Origin: Skermanella mucosa
GTDB taxonomy: Bacteria > Pseudomonadota > Alphaproteobacteria > Azospirillales > Azospirillaceae
Assembly: GCF_016765655.2 (NCBI RefSeq)
Contig: NZ_CP086109.1
Span: 124,001 to 188,000, forward strand
Length of the DNA stretch: 64,000 nucleotides
Direction of reading: 5' to 3'
Shown: one piece after another, positions 45,360 to 53,472 of the stretch
Numbering within the stretch: position 1 is the stretch's first letter
Layout of the letters: each line of letters begins with the position of its first letter
Notes under the pieces: model-generated
What the model was told of the DNA's origin: nothing
The model's input: only the letters and a program-made list of their open reading frames with translations
Databases searched by the model: none
Position numbers and translations under genes: made by a program

Positions 45360-46574
45360 ATGAAAGCCGTCGTATTCCATGGCGTGGGCGACATTCGACT
45401 GGATGACGTTCCCGAGCCGAAGATCCAGGATCCCACGGACGCCATCGTCGAGATCACCGCCAGCGCCATCTGCGGCACCGATCTCCACATGATCCGGGGC
45501 ACCATGCCGGGAATGCAGCCCGGCACCATCCTGGGGCACGAGGGGGTCGGCGTCGTCCGGGAAGTCGGCGCAGAGGTGCGCAACTTCAAGCCCGGCGACC
45601 GGGTCGTCATCCCCTCCACCATCGGCTGCGGCTCCTGCAATTACTGCCGCTCCGGCTATTTCGCCCAGTGCGACGAGGCCAATCCCAACGGCAAGCTGGC
45701 CGGAACGTCCTTCTTCGGCGGCCCGAAGCAGACCGGCCCGTTCGACGGCTTGCAGGCGGAATATGCCCGCGTGCCGCACGCCAATGTCGGCCTGGTCCGG
45801 CTGCCGGACAACGTCACCGACGATCAGGCGATCATGCTTTCCGACATCTACCCGACGGGCTATTTCGGCGCCGACATCGCGGAGATCCGCGACGGCGACG
45901 TGGTCGCGGTGTTCGGCTGCGGCCCGGTGGGACTGTTCGCCATCCTCAGCGCCTACCAGTTCGGCGCGGCCCGCGTGATCGCGGTCGACGGCATCCCGTC
46001 GCGGCTGGACATGGCGCGCAACCTGGGGGCCGAGGTCGTCAACTACAACGAGGAGGACCCGGTCGAGGTGATCCGCAGCCTGACCGGCGGCTCGGGCGCC
46101 GACCGGGTGATCGACGCCGTCGGCGTGGACAGCGAGCGGCCCAAGGTCGGTCCCGCGGCCGAACAGGCGGAGCAGCAGGCCGGGCAGTTCGAGAAGGAGC
46201 GGCAGCAGATCGCGCCGGAGACCAACACCGACGGCAAGGTCTTCAAGCCGGGCGACGCGCCGTCGCAGGCCGGCACCTGGGCGGTCCAGGCCTGCGCCAA
46301 GGCCGGCACGCTGTCGATCATCGGCGTCTATCCGCAGACCGACCAGTTCTTCCCGATCGGCATGGCGATGAACAAGAACCTGACCCTGACCATGGGCAAC
46401 TGCAACCATCGCAAATATGTCCCCACGCTGGTCGGCATGGTGGAGTCCGGCGCGATCGACCCGATCGGCGTCCTGACCAACGTCGAGCCCATGACCGACG
46501 TGCTCACGGCCTACCGGGAGTTCGACCAGCGCAAGCCGGGATGGGTCAAGGTCGAGCTGGTGCCCGGCGTCTAG
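45360..46574 (+). CDS. Zinc-dependent alcohol dehydrogenase, formaldehyde-dehydrogenase-like
   Basis: A 404-residue medium-chain dehydrogenase. Catalytic zinc ligands: ICGTDLH (Cys), GHEGVG (His-Glu) and a later site. The structural-zinc lobe GCGSCNYCRSGYFAQC is complete. The NAD-binding loop is VFGCGPVGLFAI. The insert around residues 260-300 (rich in Gln and Glu) and the length match the glutathione-independent formaldehyde dehydrogenase-like subgroup. It is preceded by a Shine-Dalgarno TAGGAG and by an EcfG-type promoter candidate, so a detoxification role under stress is likely. Substrate not proven. Confidence 0.85.
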   Translation: MKAVVFHGVGDIRLDDVPEPKIQDPTDAIVEITASAICGTDLHMIRGTMPGMQPGTILGHEGVGVVREVGAEVRNFKPGDRVVIPSTIGCGSCNYCRSGYFAQCDEANPNGKLAGTSFFGGPKQTGPFDGLQAEYARVPHANVGLVRLPDNVTDDQAIMLSDIYPTGYFGADIAEIRDGDVVAVFGCGPVGLFAILSAYQFGAARVIAVDGIPSRLDMARNLGAEVVNYNEEDPVEVIRSLTGGSGADRVIDAVGVDSERPKVGPAAEQAEQQAGQFEKERQQIAPETNTDGKVFKPGDAPSQAGTWAVQACAKAGTLSIIGVYPQTDQFFPIGMAMNKNLTLTMGNCNHRKYVPTLVGMVESGAIDPIGVLTNVEPMTDVLTAYREFDQRKPGWVKVELVPGV

Positions 46575-46631
46575 CACCTTCCGCCACGGGAAACCTCCCC
46601 CGCCGGGAACCCCCACCGGGAATTGGCGCCG

Positions 46632-46656
46632 GGAACTGCCGATGGCGGTTCCTGTT
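46632..46656 (+). promoter_or_regulatory. Candidate EcfG promoter for the SDR gene
   Basis: GGAAC at 46632-46636, 16 nt, then TGTT. It overlaps a near dyad (GGAAC-TGCC/GGCG-GTTCC). It lies 59 bp before the ATG at 46715. Confidence 0.55.
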
Positions 46657-46714
46657 GCGGGGGACGGTTCATGGGGTGGCCGACACACCCCGCAGGAATT
46701 CAGTGGAGACCAGC

Positions 46715-47587
46715 ATGGTGACCGATCCGAAGAACGACGCCCCCCAGCCGCCGCAGCCAAAGCAGCAGCAGGACATGCCGGGCTCGACCGCCAAGATGAC
46801 GCCGACGCCGGATCATGGCGAGGAAAGCTACAAGGGCAGCGGCCGGCTGGACGGCCGCGCGGCCATCATCACCGGCGCCGATTCCGGCATCGGCCGGGCC
46901 GTCGCGATCGCCTATGCCCGGGAGGGCGCCGACGTCCTGATCTCCTACTACAACGAGCACGATGACGCGCGGGAAACGGCGCGCTGGGTCGAGCAGGCCG
47001 GCCGCAAGGCGATCGTCGTGGCGGGCGACATCAAGGAGGAGGCCCACTGCAAGGAGCTGGTCCAGAGGGCCATGAAGGAGTTCGGCAAGCTGGACATCCT
47101 GGTCAACAACGCCGCCCACCAGGCGACCTTCGAGAGCATCGAGGACATCAGCGCCGAGGAGTGGGACGTCACCTTCCGGACCAACATCTACAGCCAGTTC
47201 TACCTGTGCAAGGCGGCGATCCCGAACATGAAGCCGGGCAGCGCGATCGTGAACACGACCTCGATCAACGCCAAGAACCCGACGCCGACGCTGCTGGCCT
47301 ATGCCACCACCAAGGGGGCGATCGCCAACTTCACCGCCGGCCTGGCCGGGCTGGTCGCGGAAAAGGGCATCCGGGTCAACGCCGTGGCGCCGGGGCCGAT
47401 CTGGACGCCGCTGATCCCCTCGACCATGCCGGAGGAGAAGGTCGAGAGCTTCGGCGGGAACACGCCGCTCGGCCGCGCCGGACAGCCGGCGGAACTGGCG
47501 CCGGCCTACGTCATGCTGGCTTCCACCGAGTCCAGCTACATCACCGGCGCGGTCATCCCGGTCACCGGCGGCCGGCCGATGCTCTGA
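46715..47587 (+). CDS. SDR family oxidoreductase, general-stress type
   Basis: A 290-residue short-chain dehydrogenase with a long Pro/Gln-rich N-terminal tail (residues 1-40) typical of the YhdF/YghA stress SDR group. NAD(P) motif AAIITGADSGIGRAVAIAYA (about residue 50), NNAA (about residue 130), and the catalytic YATTKGAI (Tyr-x3-Lys) at about residue 193. The C-terminal ITGAVIPVTGGRPML closes the fold. It follows adh by 140 bp with its own promoter candidate. Substrate unknown. Confidence 0.88.
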   Translation: MVTDPKNDAPQPPQPKQQQDMPGSTAKMTPTPDHGEESYKGSGRLDGRAAIITGADSGIGRAVAIAYAREGADVLISYYNEHDDARETARWVEQAGRKAIVVAGDIKEEAHCKELVQRAMKEFGKLDILVNNAAHQATFESIEDISAEEWDVTFRTNIYSQFYLCKAAIPNMKPGSAIVNTTSINAKNPTPTLLAYATTKGAIANFTAGLAGLVAEKGIRVNAVAPGPIWTPLIPSTMPEEKVESFGGNTPLGRAGQPAELAPAYVMLASTESSYITGAVIPVTGGRPML

Positions 47588-47611
47588 CCCGGCCGGCCGG
47601 GGAGGGGGTGG

Positions 47612-47725
47612 TCAGTGCTTGCCGGGGGCGTCCTTAGTCCGGGTCATCGCATAGAAAACCGAGGCGCTGAAGCTGGAAAAGCCGGCAAGCACCAGCAGCA
47701 GGTACATCACTTCACCGGTCGACAT
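47612..47725 (-). CDS. Small single-helix membrane protein, 37 residues
   Basis: Reading the minus strand from the ATG at 47725 gives a 37-residue protein starting MSTGEVMYLLLVLAGFSS, with one hydrophobic helix (about residues 6-25) and a basic C-terminal tail ending in DAPGKH. The preceding sequence has a weak purine stretch (GGTAAAGAC). The gene follows, on the same strand, the 48-residue membrane protein at 47809. The similar size, topology and shared PGK near the C-terminus suggest related roles as small subunits of a membrane complex. No family is recognised. Confidence 0.55.
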   Translation of the reverse strand: MSTGEVMYLLLVLAGFSSFSASVFYAMTRTKDAPGKH

Positions 47726-47766
47726 GTCTTTACCTGTCCGTTGGAAGTCGGGGAAACCGTGCGGAA

Positions 47767-47801
47767 GGAGCCCGCGGGGGACGCTTTCCCCCGCGGGCTC
47801 C
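47767..47801 (-). terminator. Strong hairpin between two small membrane-protein genes
   Basis: Perfect 15-bp GC stem (GGAGCCCGCGGGGGA / TCCCCCGCGGGCTCC) with a 5-nt loop, directly after the 48-residue gene. There is no long U-run, so it may also act as an mRNA stabiliser between the two small genes. Confidence 0.65.
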
Positions 47802-47808
47802 GGCGCGT

Positions 47809-47955
47809 TCAGGCGGTGGGAAGAAGCTTGCCGGGGGCGGCCGGCTTGAATATCCTTCGCGCCACCGCGATGATGGCCGTCAGGACCAGGCCGGCGAAAG
47901 CCAGGCCCGAACCGAAGACCAGAAGTCCGAGTAGGACGAAAAGGAACGTTTCCAT
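47809..47955 (-). CDS. Small membrane protein, 48 residues
   Basis: A 48-residue protein, starting METFLFVLLGLLVFGSG, with one long hydrophobic segment (residues 3-31), then AVARRIFKPAAPGKLLPTA. An AGGTGG Shine-Dalgarno sits 6 nt before the ATG at 47955. The size and topology are like those of small oxidase subunits or transport accessory proteins, but no homology is recognised. A putative FNR/FixK box about 64 bp upstream of the start suggests oxygen regulation. Confidence 0.6.
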   Translation of the reverse strand: METFLFVLLGLLVFGSGLAFAGLVLTAIIAVARRIFKPAAPGKLLPTA

Positions 47956-48012
47956 CTTTCCACCTGTCTTCATGGGATGAGGAAACGCTATGCCGTCGGG
48001 CGGATGGATGCT

Positions 48013-48026
48013 TTGATACAGGTCAA
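48013..48026. promoter_or_regulatory. Candidate FNR/FixK box
   Basis: TTGATACAGGTCAA, a near-perfect fit to TTGAT-N4-ATCAA. Placed at -41.5 it would give a transcript start about 20 nt upstream of the 47955 small gene. It also overlaps the ATG of the ECF sigma gene at 48027. Confidence 0.5.
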
Positions 48027-48623
48027 ATGAGAGCTCGAACGACCGCTCCGGATGGACCGTCCGCAGGAGGAGGCGCCTTGACGCCGCCGGACCAGGGCCG
48101 GCTGCTGGCCGCCGTCGCGCGCGGCGACCGGGCGGCCTTCGGCGCCCTGTTCCACCATTTCGCCCCGCGCGTGAAGGCCCAGCTGATCCGGGCCGGTGCC
48201 CTGGCCGACGTGGCGGACGAGATTTCCCAGGACGTCATGCTGGCGGTCTGGCGGAGGGCAGGGGAGTACGATCCCCTCCGCGCCAGCCCGGCCGCGTGGA
48301 TCTTCACCATCGCCCGGAACCGGCGGATCGACAGGCTGCGGCGGGAGCGGCGGCCCGAGATGGACCCGAACGATCCCGAGCTTCGCCCGGCCGAAACGGA
48401 GGACGCCGAAGCCGCGCTGAGCCGTATCCAGATGAGCGCGAGGCTGCGGGGCGCCGTCGGCGCGCTTCCGAAAGAACAGGAAGAAGCCCTGGTCGCGACC
48501 CTTTTCAGCGATAGGTCCTATGGGGATTATGCCGAGGAGAGCGGGTTGCCGCTCGGGACGGTGAAATCCCGGCTGAGGCTCGCGTTCGCGCGGCTGCGGT
48601 CGGAGCTGAAGGAGGCGCTTTGA
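48027..48623 (+). CDS. ECF RNA polymerase sigma factor
   Basis: A 198-residue extracytoplasmic-function sigma factor. Region 2 covers about residues 30-100, with LFHHFAPRVKAQLIRAG, ADEISQDVMLAVWRRAGEYDP and WIFTIARNRRIDRLRRERR. Region 4 covers about residues 140-195, with ALVATLFSDRSYGDYAEESGLPLGTVKSRLRLAFARL, the promoter -35 reading HTH. It is followed by its anti-sigma gene with overlapping start/stop. The alternative starts at 48078 and others are possible. It belongs to the RpoE/ChrR type, which in relatives responds to singlet oxygen or similar stress. Confidence 0.9.
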   Translation: MRARTTAPDGPSAGGGALTPPDQGRLLAAVARGDRAAFGALFHHFAPRVKAQLIRAGALADVADEISQDVMLAVWRRAGEYDPLRASPAAWIFTIARNRRIDRLRRERRPEMDPNDPELRPAETEDAEAALSRIQMSARLRGAVGALPKEQEEALVATLFSDRSYGDYAEESGLPLGTVKSRLRLAFARLRSELKEAL

Positions 48624-49282
48624 ACAAGTTGACGCATCATCCCCCGGCGGATCTGCTGGTGTGCTACGCCGCGGGCAGCCTGGGCGAACCCCAGGCGCTG
48701 GCGGTCGCGACGCACCTCGCCTATTGCCCGGCATGCCGGCGGGAGAACGAGCGTCTGGACGAGATCGGCGGCGTGCTGCTGGAGGAACTGCCTCCCGAGC
48801 CGCTTTCCGACGGCGCGCTGGCGTCGCTGCTGGCACGCCTGGACGGCGGCCGCGCGGAAACGCCGGCGGGTGCCTGCCGTGACGCGGGTCCGGGAATTCT
48901 CGGGGATGTGCGGGTCCCCGAGCCGCTGCGCGGTTACCTTCGGGACAGGGCGGGCGGCAGCGGCTGGACCGTGCTGGCCGAGGGGGTGAGGTCGCTTCGC
49001 CTCGACGTCGGCAGGCCACCCCAGGTGGCCGAGATCCTGAAGATGGCGCCGGGGGCGGCATTGCCGGCCCACCGCCATTCCGACCAGGAGCTGATCCTGG
49101 TGCTCCGGGGCAGTTTCTCGGAGGAGGGCGGGCCTCTCTGTGCCGCGGGCGAGCGCTACGCCGCGGGCGACCTGGGCGAGTTCGAGGGAGGATCGGTCCA
49201 CACGGTGGTCGCCGGCGCGGATGGATGCGTCTGCTACCGCGTGCTGGCCGGGCCGGTGGAAAGGCTGGCCGCGCAGCCGTGA
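48620..49282 (+). CDS. ChrR-type cupin anti-sigma factor
   Basis: A 220-residue zinc anti-sigma factor. The N-terminal anti-sigma domain (residues 1-85) has the zinc motif HLAYCPACRREN, with an upstream His (NKLTHHPPADLL). The C-terminal cupin domain (residues 110-205) has the metal ligands PAHRHSDQELILVLRGSF, with EFEGGSVHTVVAG. ChrR holds its sigma factor until an oxidative signal is sensed. The start is a TTG at 48620 sharing TTGA with the sigma stop (translational coupling). The sigma/anti-sigma target genes are not identified. Confidence 0.9.
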   Translation: MNKLTHHPPADLLVCYAAGSLGEPQALAVATHLAYCPACRRENERLDEIGGVLLEELPPEPLSDGALASLLARLDGGRAETPAGACRDAGPGILGDVRVPEPLRGYLRDRAGGSGWTVLAEGVRSLRLDVGRPPQVAEILKMAPGAALPAHRHSDQELILVLRGSFSEEGGPLCAAGERYAAGDLGEFEGGSVHTVVAGADGCVCYRVLAGPVERLAAQP

Positions 49283-49794
49283 GGCCGCGGGCGTGGTTCC
49301 TCGCGGCGGATTTTCGCAGGGGACTTTAAGGGGACGGCGGCCATTGAACGGGACGGGGGAGACATTACATCTGGTGTCCCGGCGGGCTTGGCCACGAAGA
49401 GCGGTGCCGGAAGACCCCTGAAAAGTAATGTCCTGAAAGTATTGGCGTGATCTTGAAGCTGCGGACGGCGTGACCATATAAATGACTGTTCCGAGGGCGA
49501 CTTGGCCTCGCTGAAAAGGCTTGAGGCCCGGTTCATCAGATCCCGGCATGAAATCTCCTCCTCATTCTTGAAGACATGAGCTTGTAGCTTACGAATTGGC
49601 CGCGCGCCGCGCGGTCCCGCCTTCCTCCCCGACCCGGGGACCGGCAGCCTCGACTGTTCCCCCGTCTTGGCGCCGACCTCGGGTCCGGGGAGGTCCCACC
49701 TTTCCCAGCTTCGCGCCGATCCGCGGTGCACGCTTCTCCGGCAGCGTCGAATGCCGGCCCAAGAACCAAGAAAACGACTGAAATGGTATATTCA
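49283..49794. other. Gap of about 510 bp between chrR and the RNase J-like gene
   Basis: No convincing gene. Short inverted arms GACATTAC (49361-49368) and GTAATGTC (49425-49432) are visible, together with a stretch (49331-49400) resembling the ends of degraded transposable elements. No transposase frame is found. Confidence 0.45.
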
Positions 49795-51285
49795 ATGAAC
49801 CGGCGCCGCCGCGCGCCGATGGCACGCCCGCGCTCCGTCGCCCGGCGTCAACACGGCCCGGTGCCGGGTACCGACGAGGTGCTTTTCCTGCCGCTCGGCG
49901 GCACGTCGCGCATCGGAATGAACATGGCCCTCTACGGCCATGCCGGAAAATGGCTGATCGTGGACGCCGGCGTCGCCTTCATGGGCGACGAGGCTCCGGG
50001 GATCGAGGCCGTCATGGTCGATCCCGCCTTCATCGAGGAGCGCATCGACGATGTGGTAGGACTGGTCGTCACCCATGCGCACGAGGACCATATCGGCGCG
50101 ATCCATCATCTCTGGCCGCGCCTGAGCTGCCCGATCCATGCCACCCCCTTCGCCGCCCACGTGATCCGCGAGCGCCTGAAGGAGAACCGCATCGCCCGGG
50201 AAGTCCAGGTCCGGACCTACCGGATCGGCGAGGAGCTGGTGCTCGGCCCGTTCCGGGTCGAGAGCATCGCGATGACCCACTCGGTGCCCGAGCCGGTCGC
50301 CCTGGCGATCCGCACGGCCGCCGGGACGGTGCTCCACACCGGCGACTGGAAGTTCGATCCCGACCCGCTGGTCGGCCGCCCGGCCGACCTGGAGGCCCTG
50401 AAGCGCCTGGGCGACGAGGGCGTGCTGGCGATGATGTGCGACAGCACCAACTCCATGGTGGAGGGTTCCACCGGGTCCGAGGCGGATGCCCGCGACGGCC
50501 TGATGAAGGCCTTCGCCGGCCGCAAGGGCGCCATCGCCGTGACCTGCTTCGCCAGCAACGTGGCGCGCATGAAGGCGGTGGCCGAGGCGGCCGCGGCCAA
50601 CGGGCGCCGGGTCGTGCTGGCCGGGCGCTCGCTGCTGAAGATTGAGAAGGCGGCCCGCGCCTGTGGCTATCTGGACGGGGTGCCCGAGTTCCTGGGCCTG
50701 GACGAGGCCGCCGGCCTGCGCCGGCGCAAGCTGGTGCTGATGTGCACCGGCAGCCAGGGCGAGGAGCGTGCGGCGCTGAGCCGGATCTCCCGCGGGGAGC
50801 ATCGCTCGCTGGCCCTGCACCGCGGCGACACGGTGATCTTCTCCGCCCGGGCGATCCCCGGCAACGAGGAGGCCGTGGACGGGATCCGCACGCTGCTGGA
50901 GGCTCGGGGCGTCGAGGTGCTGTATCCGGCCGACGCCAGGGAGGCGGGAGCCACGGTCCACGTCTCGGGCCATCCGGCCCGCGACGACCTGGTCCAAATG
51001 TACGGGCTGGTCAGGCCGCGCTTCGCGGTGCCGGTCCACGGCACCCTGCCGCACCTGGAGGCCCATGCCCGGCTGGCCCGGACCTGCGGCGTCGAGCGCG
51101 CCCTGGTGCCGGAGGACGGCGACATCATCCGCCTGGGCCACGTCGGAACGGCGGTGGTCGGGCATGTCGAGCCGCGGCGCCTGGCCCATGACGGGCAGAA
51201 GCTGCTGCCCTGGGCGGGGACGCGGCCGGCCGAGATCGAGATCGAAGAGGAACATGCCGCGCAGCCGGTGCTTCTGGCGGCGTAG
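49795..51285 (+). CDS. RNase J-like metallo-beta-lactamase ribonuclease
   Basis: A 496-residue protein. The beta-CASP metallo-beta-lactamase fold is clear: FLPLGGTSRIGMNMALYGH at the start, the metal motif VTHAHEDHIGAIHHLWPRL (HxHxDH), MTHSVPEPVALAI, HTGDWKFDPDP and the CASP histidine in VHVSGHPARDD, followed by VPVHGTLPHLEAH. Length is shorter than RNase J (about 550) and the C-terminal domain seems reduced. It processes RNA 5' ends in relatives. The start could also be the ATG at 49783. It is followed by hflX after only about 20 bp. Confidence 0.85.
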   Translation: MNRRRRAPMARPRSVARRQHGPVPGTDEVLFLPLGGTSRIGMNMALYGHAGKWLIVDAGVAFMGDEAPGIEAVMVDPAFIEERIDDVVGLVVTHAHEDHIGAIHHLWPRLSCPIHATPFAAHVIRERLKENRIAREVQVRTYRIGEELVLGPFRVESIAMTHSVPEPVALAIRTAAGTVLHTGDWKFDPDPLVGRPADLEALKRLGDEGVLAMMCDSTNSMVEGSTGSEADARDGLMKAFAGRKGAIAVTCFASNVARMKAVAEAAAANGRRVVLAGRSLLKIEKAARACGYLDGVPEFLGLDEAAGLRRRKLVLMCTGSQGEERAALSRISRGEHRSLALHRGDTVIFSARAIPGNEEAVDGIRTLLEARGVEVLYPADAREAGATVHVSGHPARDDLVQMYGLVRPRFAVPVHGTLPHLEAHARLARTCGVERALVPEDGDIIRLGHVGTAVVGHVEPRRLAHDGQKLLPWAGTRPAEIEIEEEHAAQPVLLAA

Positions 51286-51306
51286 TGCTTGGGGAAAGAA
51301 CAGGTA

Positions 51307-52638
51307 ATGGGAAGTCAGTATCTTAATGCCGACCGGCGCGACCGCAACAGCCGCGCCCTCATCATTCATCCCGTGCTCCAGGGCGATTCGCAGACGCGCT
51401 CGCCGGAAGCCCGCCTGGAGGAGGCCGCCGGCCTCGCCCGGGCGATCGACCTGGACGTGGCCCACGCCCGCGCGGTCAAGGTCAACCGGCCGCAGCCGGC
51501 GACCCTGCTGGGCGGCGGCATCGTGGCCGAGCTGGCGGCGCTGGTCGCCGACGCCGACGAGCGGGGCGAGCCGATCGACCTGGTGGTGGTCGACCACGCG
51601 CTGTCGCCCGTGCAGCAGCGCAACCTGGAGCGGGAGTTCAAGGCCAAGGTGATCGACCGCACCGGCCTGATCCTGGAGATCTTCGGCGCCCGCGCCCGGA
51701 CCCGCGAGGGTCAGCTCCAGGTCGAGCTGGCGGCGCTGAGCTACCAGCGCTCGCGGCTGGTCCGGTCCTGGACCCACTTGGAGCGGCAGCGCGGCGGCTT
51801 CGGCTTCATCGGCGGTCCCGGCGAAAGCCAGCTGGAGATCGACCGCCGGCTGATCGGCGAGCGCATCGTCAAGCTGAAGCGGCAGCTGGAGGAGGTCCGC
51901 CGGACCCGCGGCCTGCACCGCAAGGCGCGCGCCCGCGTGCCCTATCCGGTGGTGGCGCTGGTGGGATACACCAACGCCGGCAAGTCCACGCTGTTCAACC
52001 GCATGAGCGGGGCCGACGCCTTCGCCAAGGACCTGCTGTTCGCGACGCTCGATCCGGCCATGCGGTCGATCCGGCTGCCGTCGGGCAGCAAGGTGATCGT
52101 GTCCGACACGGTCGGGTTCATCTCGGACCTGCCGACCTCGCTGGTGGCGGCGTTCCGCGCCACGCTGGAGGAGGTGCAGTCGGCCGACGTGATCCTGCAT
52201 GTCCGCGACATCGCCCATCCCGACACCGAGGCCCAGAAGGCCGACGTGGAGGCGATCCTGAGGGACCTGGACATCGATCCCGAGACCGATCCGCGGGTGG
52301 TCGAGGTCCTGAACAAGACCGACCTGCTGGAGCCGGCCGAGCGCGAGGGCGTGCTGGCCCGGAACGACAGGGCGACGGCGTCGGTGCCGGTCTCCGCGGT
52401 CACCGGCGAGGGCCTGGAGCGGCTGTTCCAGGTGCTCGACGGGCACCGGACGGCGGGGCGCCAGGTGATCGACGTGGACGTGGACCTGGCCGACGGGGCC
52501 ACGCTGTCCTGGCTCTATGCCCGGGGCGAGGTGCTGGACCGGCGCGACGACGAGGACCAGGCCCATCTCCGCGTCGCCATGGAGCCCGCCCATCTGGCCC
52601 GGTTCGCCGGGATGACCGGGCAGGCGGCCCGCGCCTGA
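51307..52638 (+). CDS. hflX: GTPase HflX
   Basis: A 443-residue GTPase of the Obg-HflX superfamily that binds the ribosome and rescues stalled or stressed subunits. HflX domain: ALIIHPVLQGDSQTRSPEARLEEA, then the glycine-rich linker RQRGGFGFIGGPGESQLEIDRRLI. GTP-binding motifs: G1 GYTNAGKST, G3 DTVGFI, G4 NKTD. The ATG at 51307 is taken as the start, an alternative being 51289. It pairs with the RNase J-like gene 22 bp upstream. In most alphaproteobacteria hflX sits next to hfq; here it does not. Confidence 0.88.
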   Translation: MGSQYLNADRRDRNSRALIIHPVLQGDSQTRSPEARLEEAAGLARAIDLDVAHARAVKVNRPQPATLLGGGIVAELAALVADADERGEPIDLVVVDHALSPVQQRNLEREFKAKVIDRTGLILEIFGARARTREGQLQVELAALSYQRSRLVRSWTHLERQRGGFGFIGGPGESQLEIDRRLIGERIVKLKRQLEEVRRTRGLHRKARARVPYPVVALVGYTNAGKSTLFNRMSGADAFAKDLLFATLDPAMRSIRLPSGSKVIVSDTVGFISDLPTSLVAAFRATLEEVQSADVILHVRDIAHPDTEAQKADVEAILRDLDIDPETDPRVVEVLNKTDLLEPAEREGVLARNDRATASVPVSAVTGEGLERLFQVLDGHRTAGRQVIDVDVDLADGATLSWLYARGEVLDRRDDEDQAHLRVAMEPAHLARFAGMTGQAARA

Positions 52639-52683
52639 GGGTCGGCCGCTAGGGAACTGGTGAAAAAACCTGGCCGGGCAGTC

Positions 52684-52712
52684 TTGCACCGGTCCCGGGC
52701 AGGTTCCACATA
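52684..52712 (+). promoter_or_regulatory. Promoter of mini-gene copy A
   Basis: TTGCAC (52684-52689), 17-nt spacer, CACATA (52707-52712). The same arrangement with TACATA recurs at copy B, so it is conserved in both position and sequence. Confidence 0.6.
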
Positions 52713-52749
52713 ACAGTTACTGTCGCAACAACAGAAAGGAGGTGATCTT

Positions 52750-52824
52750 GTGTCTCATTGTTCAAAGCCGCGGTCGTCGTTCACAGTGACCAAGGTCTTC
52801 GCCTCCGGCGGGATCTACGCGTAA
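52750..52824 (+). CDS. 24-residue peptide of the duplicated mini-gene (copy A)
   Basis: A GTG-started 24-codon ORF (52750-52824). The Shine-Dalgarno region AGAAAGGAGGTGATC (52733-52747) is complementary to the terminal 15 nt of alphaproteobacterial 16S rRNA, with GGAGG 7 nt before the GTG. The peptide begins VSHCSKPRSSFTVTKV. Copy B (58557) shares 17 of 24 residues, including Cys4, KPRSS and ASG. Eight nucleotide differences exist between copies, seven of them changing residues, so peptide-level selection is not clear. Its function is unknown; translation initiation at this site should be extremely strong, and a role of the RNA itself is possible. Confidence 0.6.
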   Translation: MSHCSKPRSSFTVTKVFASGGIYA

Positions 52825-52871
52825 TACTGCGTCGCATCGTGGTCCTTGACCGGGCCGTGGTTTGACAATTG

Positions 52872-52897
52872 AAAGGCCGCCCTTCGGGGCGGCCTTT
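52872..52897 (+). terminator. Terminator of mini-gene copy A
   Basis: Perfect 11-bp stem (AAAGGCCGCCC / GGGCGGCCTTT) with a TTCG tetraloop, 47 bp after the stop codon, followed by a short pyrimidine run. Confidence 0.75.
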
Positions 52898-52979
52898 CTG
52901 TTTCGGGGCGCTACGGATGATCATGCGCACGCAATGCGGTTCGGATCGGATGATCCCGGCAGGACCGGCATCCTTCCTG

Positions 52980-53216
52980 TCATCCGCCACGCAGTTCCGG
53001 AGGTTGGCTGTCCGCACGAAACACGTTCAGGTCTGCGTAGGCCAGAGCAAGGTCGCATTGGAAGTCCTTCAACAGCTTCCTGGCCCGTGCCGCTGCCATT
53101 TCATTGCCTTTCCGCTCCAATCCCCTGATGGTCTCGGACAGGCGGGCGATCTGCTCCTCGCCTTCGCGGACACTACGCTCGGCCATGGCGAGCCGAACCC
53201 TTTCATACTGGTTCAT
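52980..53216 (-). CDS. Small coiled-coil protein
   Basis: A 78-residue protein, highly charged, with heptad-like pattern (LAMAERSVREGEEQIARLSETIRGLERKGNEMAAARARKLL), so mostly one or two long helices. The start is the ATG at 53216, with AGAAAGGATC upstream; a longer frame from 53261 lacks support. No family is recognised; small helical proteins like this are common in Rhizobiales/Rhodospirillales and may be regulatory. Confidence 0.6.
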   Translation of the reverse strand: MNQYERVRLAMAERSVREGEEQIARLSETIRGLERKGNEMAAARARKLLKDFQCDLALAYADLNVFRADSQPPELRGG

Positions 53217-53472
53217 GATCCTTTCTCCCGGCAGTTGGTCCATCCCGAGATCGCTGGACAAGCCGCAACAGTACAGCCGGCGATTAAGACATGATCGTCT
53301 AGATGTATATCCTCGGGACAGTGGCCATCCCGGCGCGGTGGAAGGATCGTTCCGCCGGAGCGGGCCATGCCCCTATGTCGCCGCGTGCCCTCTGCATGAA
53401 ACCACGTTGCTTGCCGAGGACCCTCCCGCCGGACCGTTCGTCCGGTGAAGCTGCCATGCGGTCGATGTCTCA

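Noticed and set aside
49792-52689. 965-codon minus-strand ORF opposite the RNase J-like gene and hflX
   Set aside because: Antisense shadow of two confidently assigned genes.
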